DNA of 64,000 nt from Lentinus brumalis (GCA_001792895.1 MARA01000020.1:620001-684000), one strand, 5' to 3'. Numbered from the stretch's first letter, positions 11,573-24,635 are shown. The notes: generated by a model not told the origin, from the sequence alone. Made by a program: numbers and translations.

Positions 11573-13999
11573 TCACATCGATGCGCTCGACTGTTCCACC
11601 CTAGTACGTTCACAGACCTTACACTCTTTCCGATGTTCAGGCCAATGCGCACGTTGGCATTCGGGGTCACAGTACCTGCACGAGAGTTCAGCTCAAGCGT
11701 ACAGCGCGCCGGAACCAGGATAGCATACCAAGCGTGCTTGCAACCGCCACATTGTTTGATCAAGGCCGTCGTGTCACCGCACCAGGTACACTGGAGCAGC
11801 GTTACTAGGCCTGGACCGAGCTGCACGTACCCGTTCAATTCACTGGCTCGGCAGCAGCACCGTAGAGGCCCCCGCAGGAGAGAGTGAATGGTCATCGCGG
11901 CGGCACTTTCCCACCACACGGTAGCGTCGCGCTCGCCGGGTTCCGCAACGTTACCTTCCTCTGGCTCGCGACGTTGGGCATTTTGCGAGGAGCGTGTGGA
12001 CTTCCGGGGGTACGCAATAGATGCGCGGATAGCGTGGTCCTGCTCGTGAAATCCAGTAAGGAAGACACCCCATTTCGCGAGGCCTTGGGGATAGTGCTGC
12101 ACAAACAGCCTGTTCCCTGACCGTATGGGGTTGTCGCCGATGTCAATTCCGAGGTCCTTCAGGGTGGTCAACGACCGGTCGATCACACGCAATATAGGCT
12201 GCAAGCTCGTGGAATCAGCAAAAACTTCGAGGGAAGAGTCGTTAGATGAGAGAGACATACATACGTACCTGAATAGGTGCAAGGTCTTTGTCGAGCGACG
12301 GTCCACGTAACATCAACGTGATGTTCATGCAGAGGTCTGCGACATGCGGCAAGTCTTGCGAGTCCTTCGGCGCATCCTTGATGAATCGATGTGCGTAGTC
12401 GAGACTGCGTCGAAGCCAGCCCTTGCCCTCTCGCAACCGCTGCAGCTCGGTCGCATCTGCTCTCAGCAGAAACGCGCATGCCTTGGTATAAGAGAGCTCC
12501 AGCGCGCGAAGCAGGAGTCGTCTCCGTAAGTAGGGAGTGAGGTCCGGCAGCTCCAGTCCGTCAATTGCGGTCTGAAGTGCCGTTTCGAGCTCGGGTGCGT
12601 ACTCGCAGAATATAACGTGTGCGTAGGCGTGCTTTGGATCCCAATGGAGTATTTGATGAGCGTAAGGCGCGAGCGCGCCCGGGTGTGCAAAATATACTCC
12701 ATGCTCCAAGGAAATAACGTGCGCCTTGTCCCGGTAACGGCAGTCTTTCTTCATCACCACCATAGTGACCTCTGGCAGCAAGCTCCCCCACGTCGCGAAG
12801 TTCGCGAGCGCCGTTCCTTCGAGACGCACGAGGTCGGCCGTTTGGTATTGAAGCCGGCCTTGCATGATGATCTCGGCCAACTTCACTCCGAACTGCCACA
12901 GGTCGCCGTCGTCCGCCAAATTCTGCACGAGGGTCAGCAATTCCTGTCTGCACCGTTTGGACTCTGCAATTTCACCCCCTGGAGGCACTCGCTCATCTCT
13001 GATATCATCAAGAAGAACGTATGGTAGTGCCGTCGAGTCTGAGTTTGACGCTCCAGGACAGAGACGACCAAACGTCCAGATAGCGACGCAGCGGAGGCCA
13101 ATGTTCCGACTCTTGATCAGCAGGGTGAGGAACTCAAGGACGGGCACCAGGGGCACGATCCCGATCGTCGAACAGGACATCGCACAGGTTATGAGGAGCG
13201 GGAAGGCGTGCACCATCGCCGCATGGGGGACGTGGGGTTTGGGAAAGTGTTCCAGGATATGCTTCGCAAGGAGTATCGCAGGCAGATCCGTGTTGAACAG
13301 TGCGTGTGATGTTGAAGGAGCAGACGGAAATGTTACGGCGTCCAGGCAGTGATAGAGCGCCATGATGATGAAGGTGGAAGTCCTGTGTGAATCCAAATGC
13401 CACCGCTGGTGGACGCCGACGAACATGTCGGAGATGTAGCGTAGGATCTCGACTTTCACCGTCTCGTCGCCGTGGTGCGCCAGAAGTGTGAAAAGTGAAG
13501 TCAACTGGGAGCTGCACACGTCGGTGTTGACAAGCCGCAGAGTCCTACCCAAGATACCTGTCCAGCCCGCACACGCCCCCTTCAGCATAAGAACCTGCGA
13601 CTTTGGCTATAGCACTCACCTTGCTGGAGTAACTCCCGCCCTAAGGCAGCATCTGCACAAAGAGCGACCCAAACACGCACAACCGCTTCAACCATACACC
13701 AGTCGCGATGCTCATAGGCACCGTCGGCCATCATGTTCAGCTTGCGAAAAAGCGAGGGTAGCCGACGATGCACCTTCCTCAGACCCCTACGGCGTTGCAG
13801 AGCTGTGCGGAGGATACTATATCAATCATGTAGTCCGCCATCCCCAGCTAGACCGTTGCTCACCGCATATCGACAAGGAGTGACATATAGCATTGAAGAG
13901 CTCTTCTGGATCAAGATTGGCCGAAGCGGTGCGTGCATACGTGTATTCGTCACTGGCACGGTTGCCGGACGATTCGTAGGTATGGTGGGGCAGCGGCAT
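11573..13999 (-). CDS. MYND zinc-finger protein, paralogue 1
   Basis: Predicted helical-repeat protein ending in a MYND-type zinc finger, probably a protein-protein interaction factor; no catalytic domain is visible. The ATG at 13999 starts MPLPHHTYESSGNR. Splicing runs through DPEELFNAICHSLSIC, LQRRRGLRKVHRRL, then a roughly 430-residue helical exon (12268-13556), PILRVIDRSLTTL, and the finger. The MYND Cys/His set is complete after removing the last intron: CTWC, CGGC, WYCDPEC, then HWPEHRKECK. The stop is at 11573-11575. Total length is about 725 residues, close to the second MYND gene at 27081-29545, which has the same exon layout and the same intron splitting the finger. The two are clear paralogues in opposite orientation, 13 kb apart. 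Confidence 0.8.
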
Positions 14000-14412
14000 A
14001 CGTCGAGGGTAAGCACTTTGGTGGTGGGAGGGCGAGAAGCTTGCAGACCAACGGATCTTCAACGCGACACTGATTTAACACCGTCGCCCCTACCGCAGCA
14101 TCTCGAACTCAACACGGAACAATGTTGAATTTGAATTGGAACCTTCTGTGCTTCCAGGTGCTTCCTTATTAGTTCAAAGCCGTCATAGAGTGGTCGAGCG
14201 CATGCATAGCCTGCCGCACGAATTGCAACAGTTCAAAGGTCATGGCTTGCACACAGACCACCTCCTTGCGCCGTCAATCATCTCTGTGATCCTCAATCAC
14301 AATCACAAAGCAAGAGAAGCATACTTGACAAACCGGATACTCATACAATTCTTCGCAGGAACCGATCATGACGACGACGACGATGATACACGGATTCTCG
14401 TCCCCGGTGCCC
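14000..14412. other. Intergenic, nothing recognised
   Basis: 413 bases between the start of the MYND gene and the stop of C2H2-RING gene A, both on the minus strand. It holds a short GAC/GAT trinucleotide run near 14369-14384 and no other feature I can support. Confidence 0.4.
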
Positions 14413-16262
14413 TCAGTCGAATACCAGGCGCTGCAAGACCGTTCGTTGACAGAGAGGGCATTTCGTGTGGGTGATGAGCTCCTTCCCAATGCAACTACCA
14501 CCACGCGATAGCCTCAGCAAGTGTAGCCACGCACGATGTTAGCACACGCTCACCGATGGCAAAATACGTGACCACACGGGGTGGCGACGGGTTCGTCGCA
14601 GAAGTCCTTGAGGCACAAACGGCAGCGGAGTGGAGACAAGCTTCCAGCCGTGGGCGGGTGCGCTGCGTCCTCGTTATTGCTGGAATGATGACCATGAGTA
14701 CGTGCAGTGAGGAAGAGAGACGGGAACTTACCTGCTACCACGGAGCTCGTCAAACATAGACTTCTCCCAGGAGTCCGACAGACTCTTAGGCGACGAAATC
14801 GTGGGCGACGGCGCGTCCTCCGTTTCGCCGGGCTGCGAGTCGTCCGAACGTATAGCCGCCGTTTCCTTGCCTGTGAGCACGTCCCGGAATTTCGAGCTCA
14901 CATCAACTCCATGGCGCAGCTCGACGATGTGAAGGAGCTGCTCGTCTGTAAGATTCATTGAGACAGCCGTAGTCTGATCGGTGGCTGCTGCGAGGGGACC
15001 CTCTGAAGAAGCAGATGCTCTAATTTGAGTTGCGCATGAGCCGCTCGGCGCTGGCGACACATAATCGAAATCAAACACGACGTACCCGCTTCCGACGACC
15101 GCATTTCCGGCGTTGTGCTGCAGAGACAAATCACCGTCGACTATCGTCGTTGTCTCGCGCGCAAGAGAGGTCTGTGTTCTCTCAGCGATCGTAGTCTGGT
15201 CTTTGTTGGTGTCGATGTTGTCAGTCCGGGTTGCTTCCAACAACTCTTCTCTCGCGGCCCTCTCAGCGGCCTTCTTTGCTTTCTTCTCCGCCTTCCTAGC
15301 CCTCCTCCTCTGGACCCTCAGTTCAGCCTCTGTCGCATCCAAGTTTGCGGCTTTCTTGGCTTTCCTGGCTTTCTTCACAGCTTGAAAAATCTCTGCAGCG
15401 ACACTCAGCACTTTGATCAAGGCGTCAGAACGGTGTTGGGGTGGATCATTACCTCGGAAAGAATTGGCGGGCCCGGCAGCCTGACAAACTTGCGTCAACA
15501 ATCGGTAGTTAAACCAACACCCGGATAGTCTGCTCACCAGTTCTGCAGCCGGAACCTTCAGCACAGCCTGTTTGGGTTCCCCAGACATCCTTGAATCACT
15601 GACGGTGGGAAGGGCCGCGACTTCCGAGGCGTGAGTCGGCCGTGCCTCGTGGGCAGCAGACTAACAACCTGGCGTGAGTATAGCGTATAGACGGTGGGTA
15701 GGAAGATAGACGTACTTTGTAGAATTTGGCGTCGATCTCTTCTGCATACGCATGGAAGATGAGATCAGGCTGATCCGTGGTCAGACATGAGACGGAAAGC
15801 CGATCGAATGAGTCACCGCACCTCTTCGTCTTCATCCTCGATTACGAGCGGTCCAGGAGAAACACACTGACTGCGCAGAACGTCCTTCAGGTCGCGACCA
15901 ACCGGATGCTGTTCATTGTAGTGCTAGGATTGGCCACATTCAGGACGTCGTAGTCAACTGATAGTGACGAAACTCACCCGATTCAGCTCAAACCACGACC
16001 CGCACCGACGAGCACACAACGGGCAGTACATGAAGTGCGATATGATTCGCTCTCCTTGGACGTGCGCCGCCAGAGTGACGACTTGCGAATACAGGTCCAC
16101 CGCGAGGCCTCGAGGGGCTGTCGGGACGGATATCGAGAGCACGGCACCTGAGGGTGTCTGCCATTGATGCTCCTTGGCTCTACCATGAGATCGACACCCT
16201 TTCTCTGTTCGGAAGCCCTTCCTACACTCGTAGCAGAAGGTCGTCTTCGGTGTCAGGGTCAT
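14413..16262 (-). CDS. C2H2-RING zinc-finger protein A
   Basis: Candidate RING-type E3 ubiquitin ligase with nucleic-acid-type fingers. The ATG at 16262 gives MTLTPKTTFCYECRKGF; the first finger is U1/JAZ-type, C-x2-C-x12-H-x5-H, ending HGRAKEH. A second Cys pair, YCPLC, sits near residue 80. The middle includes LIFHAYAEEIDAKFYK and a Lys/Ala/Arg-rich coiled-coil-like stretch (KKAEKKAKKAAERAAREEL), then TDEQLLHIVELRHGVDVSS. The C-terminal RING is CRLCLKDF, ATPCGHVFCHR, an intron, then CIGKELITHTKCPLC and a short tail ending QRLVFD. The stop is at 14413. Gene F shares the N-terminal finger, the xTDxxxLxxxxxRxG motif and the RING, so A and F are probably the closest pair. Middle exon borders are approximate. 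Ligase activity is inferred from the RING only. Confidence 0.7.
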
Positions 16263-16724
16263 TGCAAGGAGAGCGGCGTCCCTGGAGTAGAGGATGAAGA
16301 GTCAGGACAACCATGGGAGCTTCTTGACCTTACCTTCCAGTCGCACTACCGCAGCTCCCCGGGACCACTAGGCACCTGCCGCAGCATGGGAATGGAACGT
16401 CAAGAAACAGGGTTCACCGGATGACATGCGGGCGGTTGGCTTGGATAGTTCTTGCATAGCAAGCCGCGTAGAAAGATGCTGCCAGGTTCAGCGTCGGTGG
16501 GGACAAGTCGTCAGTGAACTCGGCGCTGGCAGCCTGAGATACGTCGCGGTCACGTGATGCAGAGTTCCGGGCTGAGTTTCCGAAGGCAAGCCCGGAGGGC
16601 AAGTAACTGTAGTACTGCGTGGCATGCACCACGAGTTCGTAAAGACAGCACATAGAGTACTCTTATAGCTGAAGGAACGTATACAGTGAGATCCATATGG
16701 GTAACTCGATTCAACGCAGCCAAA
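16263..16724. other. Intergenic between C2H2-RING genes A and B
   Basis: 462 bases, the promoter side of gene A and the 3' flank of gene B. No further gene, repeat or clear TATA box is seen. Confidence 0.35.
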
Positions 16725-18547
16725 TCAAGTCCCCGACACCTTCAATCCGAGGAGGAACATCCTCTGACATACGGGGCAACAACTTGAAGGACTAGCCTCC
16801 ATCTCTTTCATAATGCAACTAACCACCCCAAATAGAGTGAGCTAGTCATGTCGCAGAACTAGCCGAGGAGTCACGTACCTCTTACAGAATACGTGCCCGC
16901 ACATGGTCGCAACTGGCTGTTCGCACGGACTCCTGGAACATAATCGACAGTGCCAGGATATGCTCGCTAACCCTGGAGACGCGCCATACGGTTCCAATCA
17001 TCAGCTTGTCATCTATAATCAGGTAGCCGCTCACTAGAATCTGCGGCCTGCATGCTGGATGCCCCCGGGTTTGCTATGGCCGAGTTGTGGCTGATCGAAT
17101 GAGACAGGCTCCCCGACGGCAACTCTTTGCTTGGGCCACATGTGGACGAAGAGGCACTATGTCGAGGAGGGCCGGTATCAAGCGGTGGTCCGTAGGCGGG
17201 AGGTTCGATCCGAGGAGACAGTGTGTACCGGGGCGCGGTTGCCCGAGACGACGAGTCGGCTGAGGCGACGCTACCTGCATATCCGTCTGCAGAACCATAA
17301 ACGACGGAGTGTCCGTTCGAAATGCCGGGCACGGAGGATGTTAACAATTGTCGGTCTTGAGCTCCCTCGTCGCCATCCTTGTCACGCGTCGCTGGACTAT
17401 AAGGTGGGCAGACTGAATCACCCAGGGAGGAAGATGGTCGCAGAGTTCGTTCGTCCACCTCTTCTCGCAGACTGATAGCTTGTCTGCGCGACAGTTCAAT
17501 CAGCTATCGCCATTCGAAGTGACTCGAACACCACTGGCCCATACCCTTGCGCTTCTCTGGCAACCACCGATGCACTTGCTTGCTGGTTGGCCGGGAACAC
17601 GGTCGTTGTCTTGACCTCCGGGCGACTGAACTTCGATTTCAGTGAAGAGCCTAATACATAACCCTACAATCAGATTGTGTTAGTATGCACCAATCGCGAC
17701 GAAGAGAATGAAAGCGGTATCACTTACACTGTTGCCTGCAACGGGTGGGCTTGGACGCGGAGGGGACCCTCGGTCAGGCGCTTTGCCCTTACCCGCAGTG
17801 TCTGTATATTCCTGGAGTCCGACGTCCAGAAGATGGCTCGAGGGTATAGGTTCAAGGGGAGCACTCGAATCGACGGCAACGCCCGCATGGGTCGAGGACT
17901 CCGCCTCAGACTCGATGTCAGCCCAGCATTCAAAAATATGCTGTCAAAGCCGGGCTCAGCGTCCGCAGTGCCGACCTGATATCCCAAATGAGACACACCC
18001 AGCCGAACTCCTCATCATCTCTGAAACCGAGACCGCACCGGTCGCACTTCGGATGCAGGTCCGTCGTTGCATAGTGCGCCTCGAGGACCCAATCTGGAGG
18101 AAGGTGGACGTTGCAGACGTTGCACGTCGTGAACGCGAGTAGGTGCTGCGGCGATTCCATCACAATCAGCCAGAGTCAAGACGAGTCTGGGAGCCTCTCC
18201 GGCTATATAGACGTTCCGGACACTCACCTGCTGCAGCCGCTGCTCAGACAGGAAGACCGTGTGGCATACGGAACAAGTGGGAGAACCGTTCGTTTCTGAC
18301 GACCCTCCGCTCGAGCCCTCTTCGGCGTTTCCGGCCTCTGCATCCTTCTCGGGGTCCTGCAGTGCAGATATGAGACGCAATTTGACCGAGAATCAAGACT
18401 GCTCACTTGAGCTGGCGTTACACTGGCGTCAGAGTTTGGTGTGCGGATCTGGTGCCCCGTGTTCGTCCCATGTTGCTGCCAACGTTGCCGACCTTCGATT
18501 ACTTCCCGGCATTCATAACATGTATAGGCCCGACTTTGCCCGCTCAT
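16725..18547 (-). CDS. C2H2-RING zinc-finger protein B
   Basis: Same architecture as gene A. The ATG at 18547 begins MSGQSRAYTCYECREVIEG; the U1/JAZ-type finger is C-x2-C-x12-H-x5-H. Following fingers are TCSVCHTVFLSEQRLQQ, TTCNVCNVHLPPDWVLEAHY, and HPKCDRCGLGFRDDEEFGW, each ended by an intron. A long Ser/Pro-rich disordered segment (about 17010-17460 plus neighbouring exons) separates them from the RING: a C-x2-C pair, ATMCGHVFCKR, an intron, then CIMKEMEASPSSCCPVC and a tail ending LKVSGT. The stop is at 16725-16727. A TATA-like element lies 45 bases upstream. The CNVCNVH...HPKC...C block is shared with gene E, so B and E look like partners across the two clusters. Function is unknown; a ubiquitin ligase role is inferred. 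Confidence 0.7.
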
Positions 18548-18590
18548 GGTTCCTTCTGTGACGCCTTGAACAAGGGTGGGAGCTGATAAG

Positions 18591-18597
18591 TATATAA
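18591..18597 (-). promoter_or_regulatory. Putative TATA box of C2H2-RING gene B
   Basis: TATATAA as read on the plus strand (CTTATATAC on minus), 45-50 bases upstream of the ATG at 18547, followed by a GATAAG motif. Sequence-based guess only. Confidence 0.35.
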
Positions 18598-18796
18598 GCT
18601 CCCCGAACGTTGCCGCAGCACAGAAGCACAGTCCGAATCGGAGAAGAAAAGGCGGAGTGGTAACCTAGTACACGGCCACGTGGCCACGCTGGACACACTC
18701 TTTCTGATGCTTTCGCCACGAGCGGATGAATGCGGTTCCACGTATGGTGACTCATCATAGGTGGTGAGACAGTAGCATGCGCGCCCATACGCCTGG

Positions 18797-19491
18797 TCAT
18801 CGCGCAAACCTTACGAAGAACAAGGCGCCGCACACGGGGCAACACAAATTCGACGCAATCTCGAGCGTGATGCAGCTGCGGTAAGGTCGTGAGCGCGGCG
18901 AGAACGGAGAAACGATACCCGGGATACCCACGTTAAACAGAAAACATGACCACATGTTATCACGACAGGGTCGTCGTGGTACGGGTCTATCTGACATGAC
19001 TTGCAGTGATATGACGGCCCCTCGCCTGGTTCACTGGAGCTTGGAGGAAGTGTGAGTCCGAATGCTGAATGGGAACATGAAACATTGCTCACAGGATGCA
19101 GAGGTTGAGAGCTCTGACACTGAGCCGGCGCCAGGTGTTACGGTGTCGGAGGCGTGGCATACAGGGCGGGAAGGGGTGACGGCGATTCATTCGGGCTATG
19201 GATCCGAGACTCAACGACATGGACAGTTTGTAGATGCTATAAAATCTCAGCGCCTGCTATTCTGTTGAGGAAACCCTGGACGATCATCGTCTCCAAGAGA
19301 GCCCGACCGTCGAACATCTGCGGGCAGTGCGGGCACCATCCAGACTTGCTGACTACGTTCGGCGCCGCAAAGACGGACATGGCGTCAACCGCATCCTGTA
19401 TCTGGGTTCTGCGCTTGACTGGGAGGAGCTGGTCTCTCCGCGGTGCCTGCATCTCTGTTTGCCCACAAGGACCCACCGGCACACCTTGCAC
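18797..19491 (-). pseudogene. C2H2-RING family member C, partial or decaying
   Basis: The RING is intact after splicing: YHCKSCQIDPYHDDPVV, TCGHVFCLT, an intron at the family position, CITLEIASNLCCPVC, ending FFVRFAR (stop 18797). Upstream, only WCPHCPQMFDGRALLE and CKVCRWVLVGKQRC resemble the C2H2 part. They lie in different frames without clear splice sites, and the N-terminal U1/JAZ finger found in the other members was not located. It may be a 5'-decayed copy, or a gene whose first exons I cannot see. The RING half by itself could still be expressed. Confidence 0.45.
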
Positions 19492-20378
19492 TTCTTGCTA
19501 TGGCACAAGGCGAGCTCTACAAAGACCGACATAGGTTCTGAGCTGAGAGGTACGCCATTGAGCCTCTGTCAGTGTTAAGTTGATGGTAACAGTGATTGCT
19601 CACCGATGTGCGAACACGTCCTTTTTGAAGGGGCCCCTTACTTATTACCGCAGCATGAATCATGACGCCGTCAAGGGACACGCGTACACTGTCCGTGCTT
19701 GAGCATCCTTGTTTCTATCGCCCGGCAAAGCCAACGAGTTGTGCATGAACTTGAGAGCGCAAGGTGTAATCGCGCTGCGAGGATCAAAGAACGAACTTCA
19801 ACGACCGAAGTACACCGGAAAAATTCCGGAACGGTCCGTCGCGCTCACGTGGTCAGCGCGTACTAATACCACGCGTCGCGTCCGACTCCAAGCTTCCGGT
19901 CAACTCGCCTCTCGCGACTCCAAACCCATGCATGCACTTGCCCTAGCACGACAACACTCTCGGACGCACGACAACTTGCGAGGCAAAGTTGATCGGAGTA
20001 CTTACTAAGCCGCCTGCCAATGCAGCACTGTACGGCGCACACGCACAAAGCCTTGAAGTTCTCAAGCATACGCGACACGCCCCCTTTGTGCAGCTGCTGT
20101 AGCTTGGGCCTCGTTGAAGTTATGACTCTTGCATTTCTAACGAGTCGTAATGACGCATTGCACTTTCGGTCAATAATGGCCCTTATTCGGCAGCACTACA
20201 TATATCCTCGGTCGCGCACCCCTCATATCCGAGCTAGGTCCATCCTCTGGGTGCAGCAAAAGCCACGGGTAAGCCTGAAGTAGCTCACAACCCACATACT
20301 TGTTGATAACCTCCCCACTATTTCCCGCAAGGTCAATCGAGCTCGAAGGCAAGAAGTCCAGCATCGCCACCCGCCCGG
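19492..20378. other. Intergenic with promoter of the mini PAH gene
   Basis: Nothing recognisable on the minus side. On the plus strand ACATATATCC at about 20203-20212 could be a TATA box, and GTAAGC near 20270 with a CGCAAG acceptor near 20330 could be a 5' UTR intron for the following gene. Confidence 0.3.
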
Positions 20379-20742
20379 ATGTCTCCCCATCACGACTTTC
20401 TCCAGGCCGTCCGTTCCGACAATGTAGTCCTTTACGGACAACTCATGGCGTTGCTTAGACGCTATCAAGCTTCTCGGTGGGTGATGGTATTTTTGTGGAA
20501 TGGCACACTTCTAATGTCTGTAACAAATTGTCAGTGATGCGCCGATCTCCACTCTCATGTTGGAGGTTGGACGTGTCTTTATGCACCGTCCGAGATTTAT
20601 CGAGGGCTTCAACGCCTTCCTTCCATCTGGCTATCGGATCGAGCTGGTTCGGCACCCCTTTGGGCCAGCTGCCATGACGCTCTTGAGGACTGCGGACGGG
20701 GTCATCCTCTTCGTATCTGCGAGGACAGACGGGCCTGCATGA
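20379..20742 (+). CDS. Mini PAH-domain (Sin3-like) protein 1
   Basis: Short protein consisting essentially of one paired amphipathic helix (PAH) domain, the fold Sin3 uses to bind transcription factors. The ATG at 20379 gives MSPHHDFLQAVRSDNVVLYG and LMALLRRYQAS, helices 1-2. An intron (donor GTGGGT, acceptor TTGTCAG) joins to DAPISTLMLEVGRVFMHRPR, then FNAFLPSGYRIEL, the classic FLPxGY motif. It ends in ARTDGPA at 20742. About 95 residues, far shorter than Sin3 (over 1,000). It could act as a free PAH module competing for Sin3 partners; that is speculation. Two similar genes lie at 29771-30401 and 32468-33006. Confidence 0.7.
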
Positions 20743-21542
20743 GCGAAGAGCCCCGGCATGTACCAACGTGGCAGGACATTCCTTCATTCATTCATTTATC
20801 AATTACGAACCACACCACGATCTTGCACATTCCTATGCCCATTGACGAATGTTCACGAGTGTTCTACGTTACGATAACGAATTCTTATGATTTTTTGGGC
20901 GTGTATGGAAGGTTCGATGGCAGACCAGTGAAATCCTGAATTCGATTATGTGCCAAATCGACTAGGTCGGTAGATGCCAGCGAGTCCACGCTGTCCAGCT
21001 GCACCCGTCAGTACATTGGAGTCAACGCGAGAGCCGACGTGACGATCATAAACAAGCCACGTATATGTCATCATTGAAAGTACGGCAGTAGAATTCAGGA
21101 GTAGGAAGTTGATTGTCCGAAGTTCGAACAGTGTCCGACTTGGAGTCACCGCCGAAACCGATTATGGTAACTGAGACGCCCACAGGACAGGATCCAGTCA
21201 GGAAGTTATATATGGGCACCGAAGGTGAGCAACCCTTTGCCACGAATTCAAGTGTATGCAGGAAAATTAGTTGAATGAATCCTGAGCCGACGCGGTATGT
21301 ACAAGGGAAAGCGTGAATTTATCCGTACAAGTAAGATGCGGTACGATACAGTCCGGGTAGAAGACGATACAAGGGGTATGACCGGGAACGATAGTAGTCG
21401 TGAAGGTCATGTAACCTGATATGAAAACATATGACGAATCGGGCTCGAAGAACTATGACACCAGGAACGATGACCAGCTTCAGACGATGCTGAAACTGGA
21501 AGGAAGTGAGCATCAACACGCTTTTCCTAAATTTATGGCAAC
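20743..21542. other. Intergenic, convergent 3' flanks
   Basis: 800 bases between the mini PAH gene (+) and the HAM1-like gene (-). ORFs present are short and composition-random; no repeat or RNA gene was identified. Confidence 0.35.
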
Positions 21543-24500
21543 TTACGCGTCGCTGCGCCAGTCCTTTCCACGCAGAGCAGCGTCCTCGCGCTCCTGCGTG
21601 CGGTTGACCCATCCTGCGGGATGGCCCTGTTGGGGAAGCAAAGCCGAGTCGCGGCGGGAAACAATCTTGAAGTGTGACCCCTTCTCGTCCGCCTTCGACT
21701 TGACAGACAGAGCCTCGTCCTGCTTGCGTTGAAACATCTGGCGCAAAGAAAATTGATATTTGGTCATTGTTCGGCAGAACGGAAAGTACACTCACCTCTT
21801 GCAGTGCCTGAGTCCGCGACTTATCTTCAGATGCTTTTGCTTCGGCCATCCGATCGCGCACAGCAGCGAGCTGTCCGTCGACATACTCGAGACCGGTCGT
21901 GACGGCATCAGCGATCGCCTTTTGTAGCTGCTTCTTGACGAGGCCAGTCGCGAGCGGACGCAACGTCTTGTACAGGAGGTCGTGCTTGGAGTCGCGAATG
22001 GAGAACTTCAGGGTTCCAACCTTGACATTGACGTTCTTAACCTTGAAGACGCTGGATTTATCCTTGTCCGCGGAGACAACATGCGCCGTGATCGTGAGGC
22101 CCTCGCCGCCCAGAAGTACGTCGGCCAGCCCGGAGTCCGACAGCTTGGGGAAGCCGGCCTTCTTCTTGAAATAGAAGGCGACGTCGCGTATGTCGGCCTG
22201 GATCTGGCCGAATGTCAACACGAACTCGTGGTGATTCTCGTCCCTACAAGTAGCTCTTCATGAGTGCACAATTAGAAGCGGGAGCATTCGTCACGTACTT
22301 GATGGCATTGTATGGGCTAAACTTGATGAAGTTGTGTGCCTCCATACTGACAACGTTGGGGAACAGGTTGCGACCCGAAAGGGCGAGATTCTCGATGACG
22401 AGGTCGAGCTGATCATCGGTGTACTCAATGCGTGGGATCGGAACGTATCCGACCTATGTGTCCGTCGTCAGTGATTCAGCCAACGCTTTTCGACTGATCT
22501 CGAACCTGGTCGATGATACTGGGTAAGATAACCTTGCGGATATCCATCCAGAGGTCGGGCTTGAATTTGAGACTGCCCTCGGAGTCGAAAAGGAGATCTC
22601 TGGTGAGCCGTGCCCAGTCCTCCCCGAACCTGACATGTCCGTTAGCAGAGCTAGAAGAAAGATAGCGACACAGTCGACCGTACCTCTTGTTGAGCGGGTC
22701 TTCACCGAGCCCACGGAACCAATCGCCCGCGGAATTGATGAGATTGTCGAAGTGGCCCTTATACTTGTCATCATAGAAGCGGCGACCGTTCTCGCGGAGT
22801 TCATTGGCCTCGTTGTTGCATTGGGGCTCAAGGACGAAGCCGGGTTCGAGCAAAACCTGGGAGGTTTCCGTGAGAGGAGCTCAGAAGGACGAGAATAGCC
22901 ATGCGCATACCTTGCGCGTGTATGCGTCCACGGAACGGAACCAGTTCCTGAGGTCTTCATCCTGCTGAGCATCGACGTACAGGGCTTGCATGGCGTCACC
23001 GATCATGCCGAGACTCTTTCCGTTCGCGAACCGCTCAAGGAGAGTGCGTAACTCGTGCGTAGCCTGTTGCAAGGCACCATCGGACTGAAGCTGATTCTTG
23101 GAGTCCTTGCCTGCATTGACGTGGTATCAGCACTCCACACAACCATGACAACTGCACGTCGACACATACCGTGGTCGGCAACAGTCTTGCCGTGTGACGC
23201 ATACTCCTCTAGAAAGTTCAGGAGCCACTGGATAGACTCCTGGTAGTCCTTGTGCTTCTGGCACTCCACGATCACCTGTGTATTGCGTCGTCAGCATCGG
23301 CGGACAAGATCATTACAAAGTATGAACGGACCTTCTTTCCCCGGTAGATGAACTGGTCTCGGCGCTCCTCAGGGAAGTACTCCTCGGCGAGAACACGCTT
23401 GGCGTGGTCGTAATGATCGTTCGCACGATCCTTGTGTTCTTGAGGGACGCGGTCTGTCAAGTTATCCTACGTGGATTCTTCATTAGAGCCGCATTGCACC
23501 GCATACATAGATACAATATACTTACCCTGACCCCACGTATCTTGTTCATGAGACCCGACTTCTTCGCCTCGGCTTCCTCGCGATTGTCCGGAACTGGGTC
23601 GCCAACGATGTTGTTCACGTCTTCCTTTTGGCGTTGCGCCTCCGTCTAAGATCATGTAGTGAGTACCGCAAACAAAACAATGTAAGCAACACTACAGGAT
23701 TTACCTTGCTCTGCTCAATGGTCTCGTTGGCCCGCTCCTGAGCCTCGTTGATGGCGGAGGCACCACTTCTTACCTCACCATTCTCCTGCTTCACCTTCGC
23801 TCCTTGCCCCAGTTCCTCGCGGGGATGCTGCGCGACTGTGGTGCCGGTGCCGGGAATGCGTGCTTCAAGAACCTGAGAATACACGATGAGACGAGGCAGG
23901 CCGACAGGAACGCGCATATACTCACCGGAGTCTCATCCGGTCCAACAAGTCGCCCGCCCTCAGACACAAACTGATCGCGAGGTGCGGACTCATCAACACG
24001 ACGAAGGCGTTCCTCGTCTGGACGGGCCTTATCGGCGATCTTGCTGGCGCCGCGGGCGAGGATGTCTCGACCGATCACAGAGAAGTCGCCAAGCAGCTTG
24101 CGGACCTCGGCGTTGGTGAGGACAAGGGAGAGAAGAGTGCGGAGATGCTGGACAGCTTGTTGGCCGTCGCTCTTCGCCTTCTCCTTATCTACCGGAACGA
24201 CCTCGTTGGGATCCTTCTTTGCTTGGTCGAGATCAATGTCGCGGGTGTGCCAGATGAAGTTCTGGAAGAGCTCGTCGGCATTCTTCTGTTGGACCATGAG
24301 ACGCGCGGTCTCGATGATATCACGGGTATCTTCAATCAAACGTTTGCCGTCGGGCGAAAGCTCCCTGGTGTCGACCGGGGAGTGCTGGAGGACGTGGTTG
24401 AGGGCGCGATCAATCTGCTCGTTGGAGGGCATGCGAGACTCGGTGAACGCTTTGAGGACGCCGTAGAAGCGGAGCTTGCGGTCGACGTCGGCAGCCTGAG

Positions 24501-24635
24501 TCTTCTTGTCGACGGGTTCGGCGACGGACCCCTGGGCAACCGCAGGTCAGCTCGTAACGCCAACTTGTACAACAAACAAGCACGTACCGCCGCCGGATGG
24601 TCTGAGATATCTTTCGTTGCTTGCGGGAGAGACAT
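21543..24635 (-). CDS. HAM1-like / DUF4449 protein
   Basis: Large fungal protein with the HAM1-like N-terminal region and the DUF4449 (HAM1-like C-terminal) region, sometimes related to BPI-type lipid-binding folds. The ATG at 24635 starts MSLPQATKDISDHPAA; then come PVDKKTQAADVDRKLRFYG, MPSNEQIDRALNHVLQHSP, LRTLLSLVLTNAEVRKLLGD and DILARGASKIADKARP. A linker rich in Glu and Lys follows, then DNLTDRVPQEHKDRANDHY, FPEERRDQFIYRGKK and CQKHKDYQESIQWLLNFLEE. C-terminal landmarks are GYVPIPRIEYTDDQLDLVIE, NVVSMEAHNFIKFSPYNAI, VAFYFKKKAGFPKLSDSGL and a final DWRSDA. About ten exons and 900 residues, with no frame problems. Function is unknown; a role in lipid transport or membrane contact is only a family-level guess. 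Confidence 0.8.
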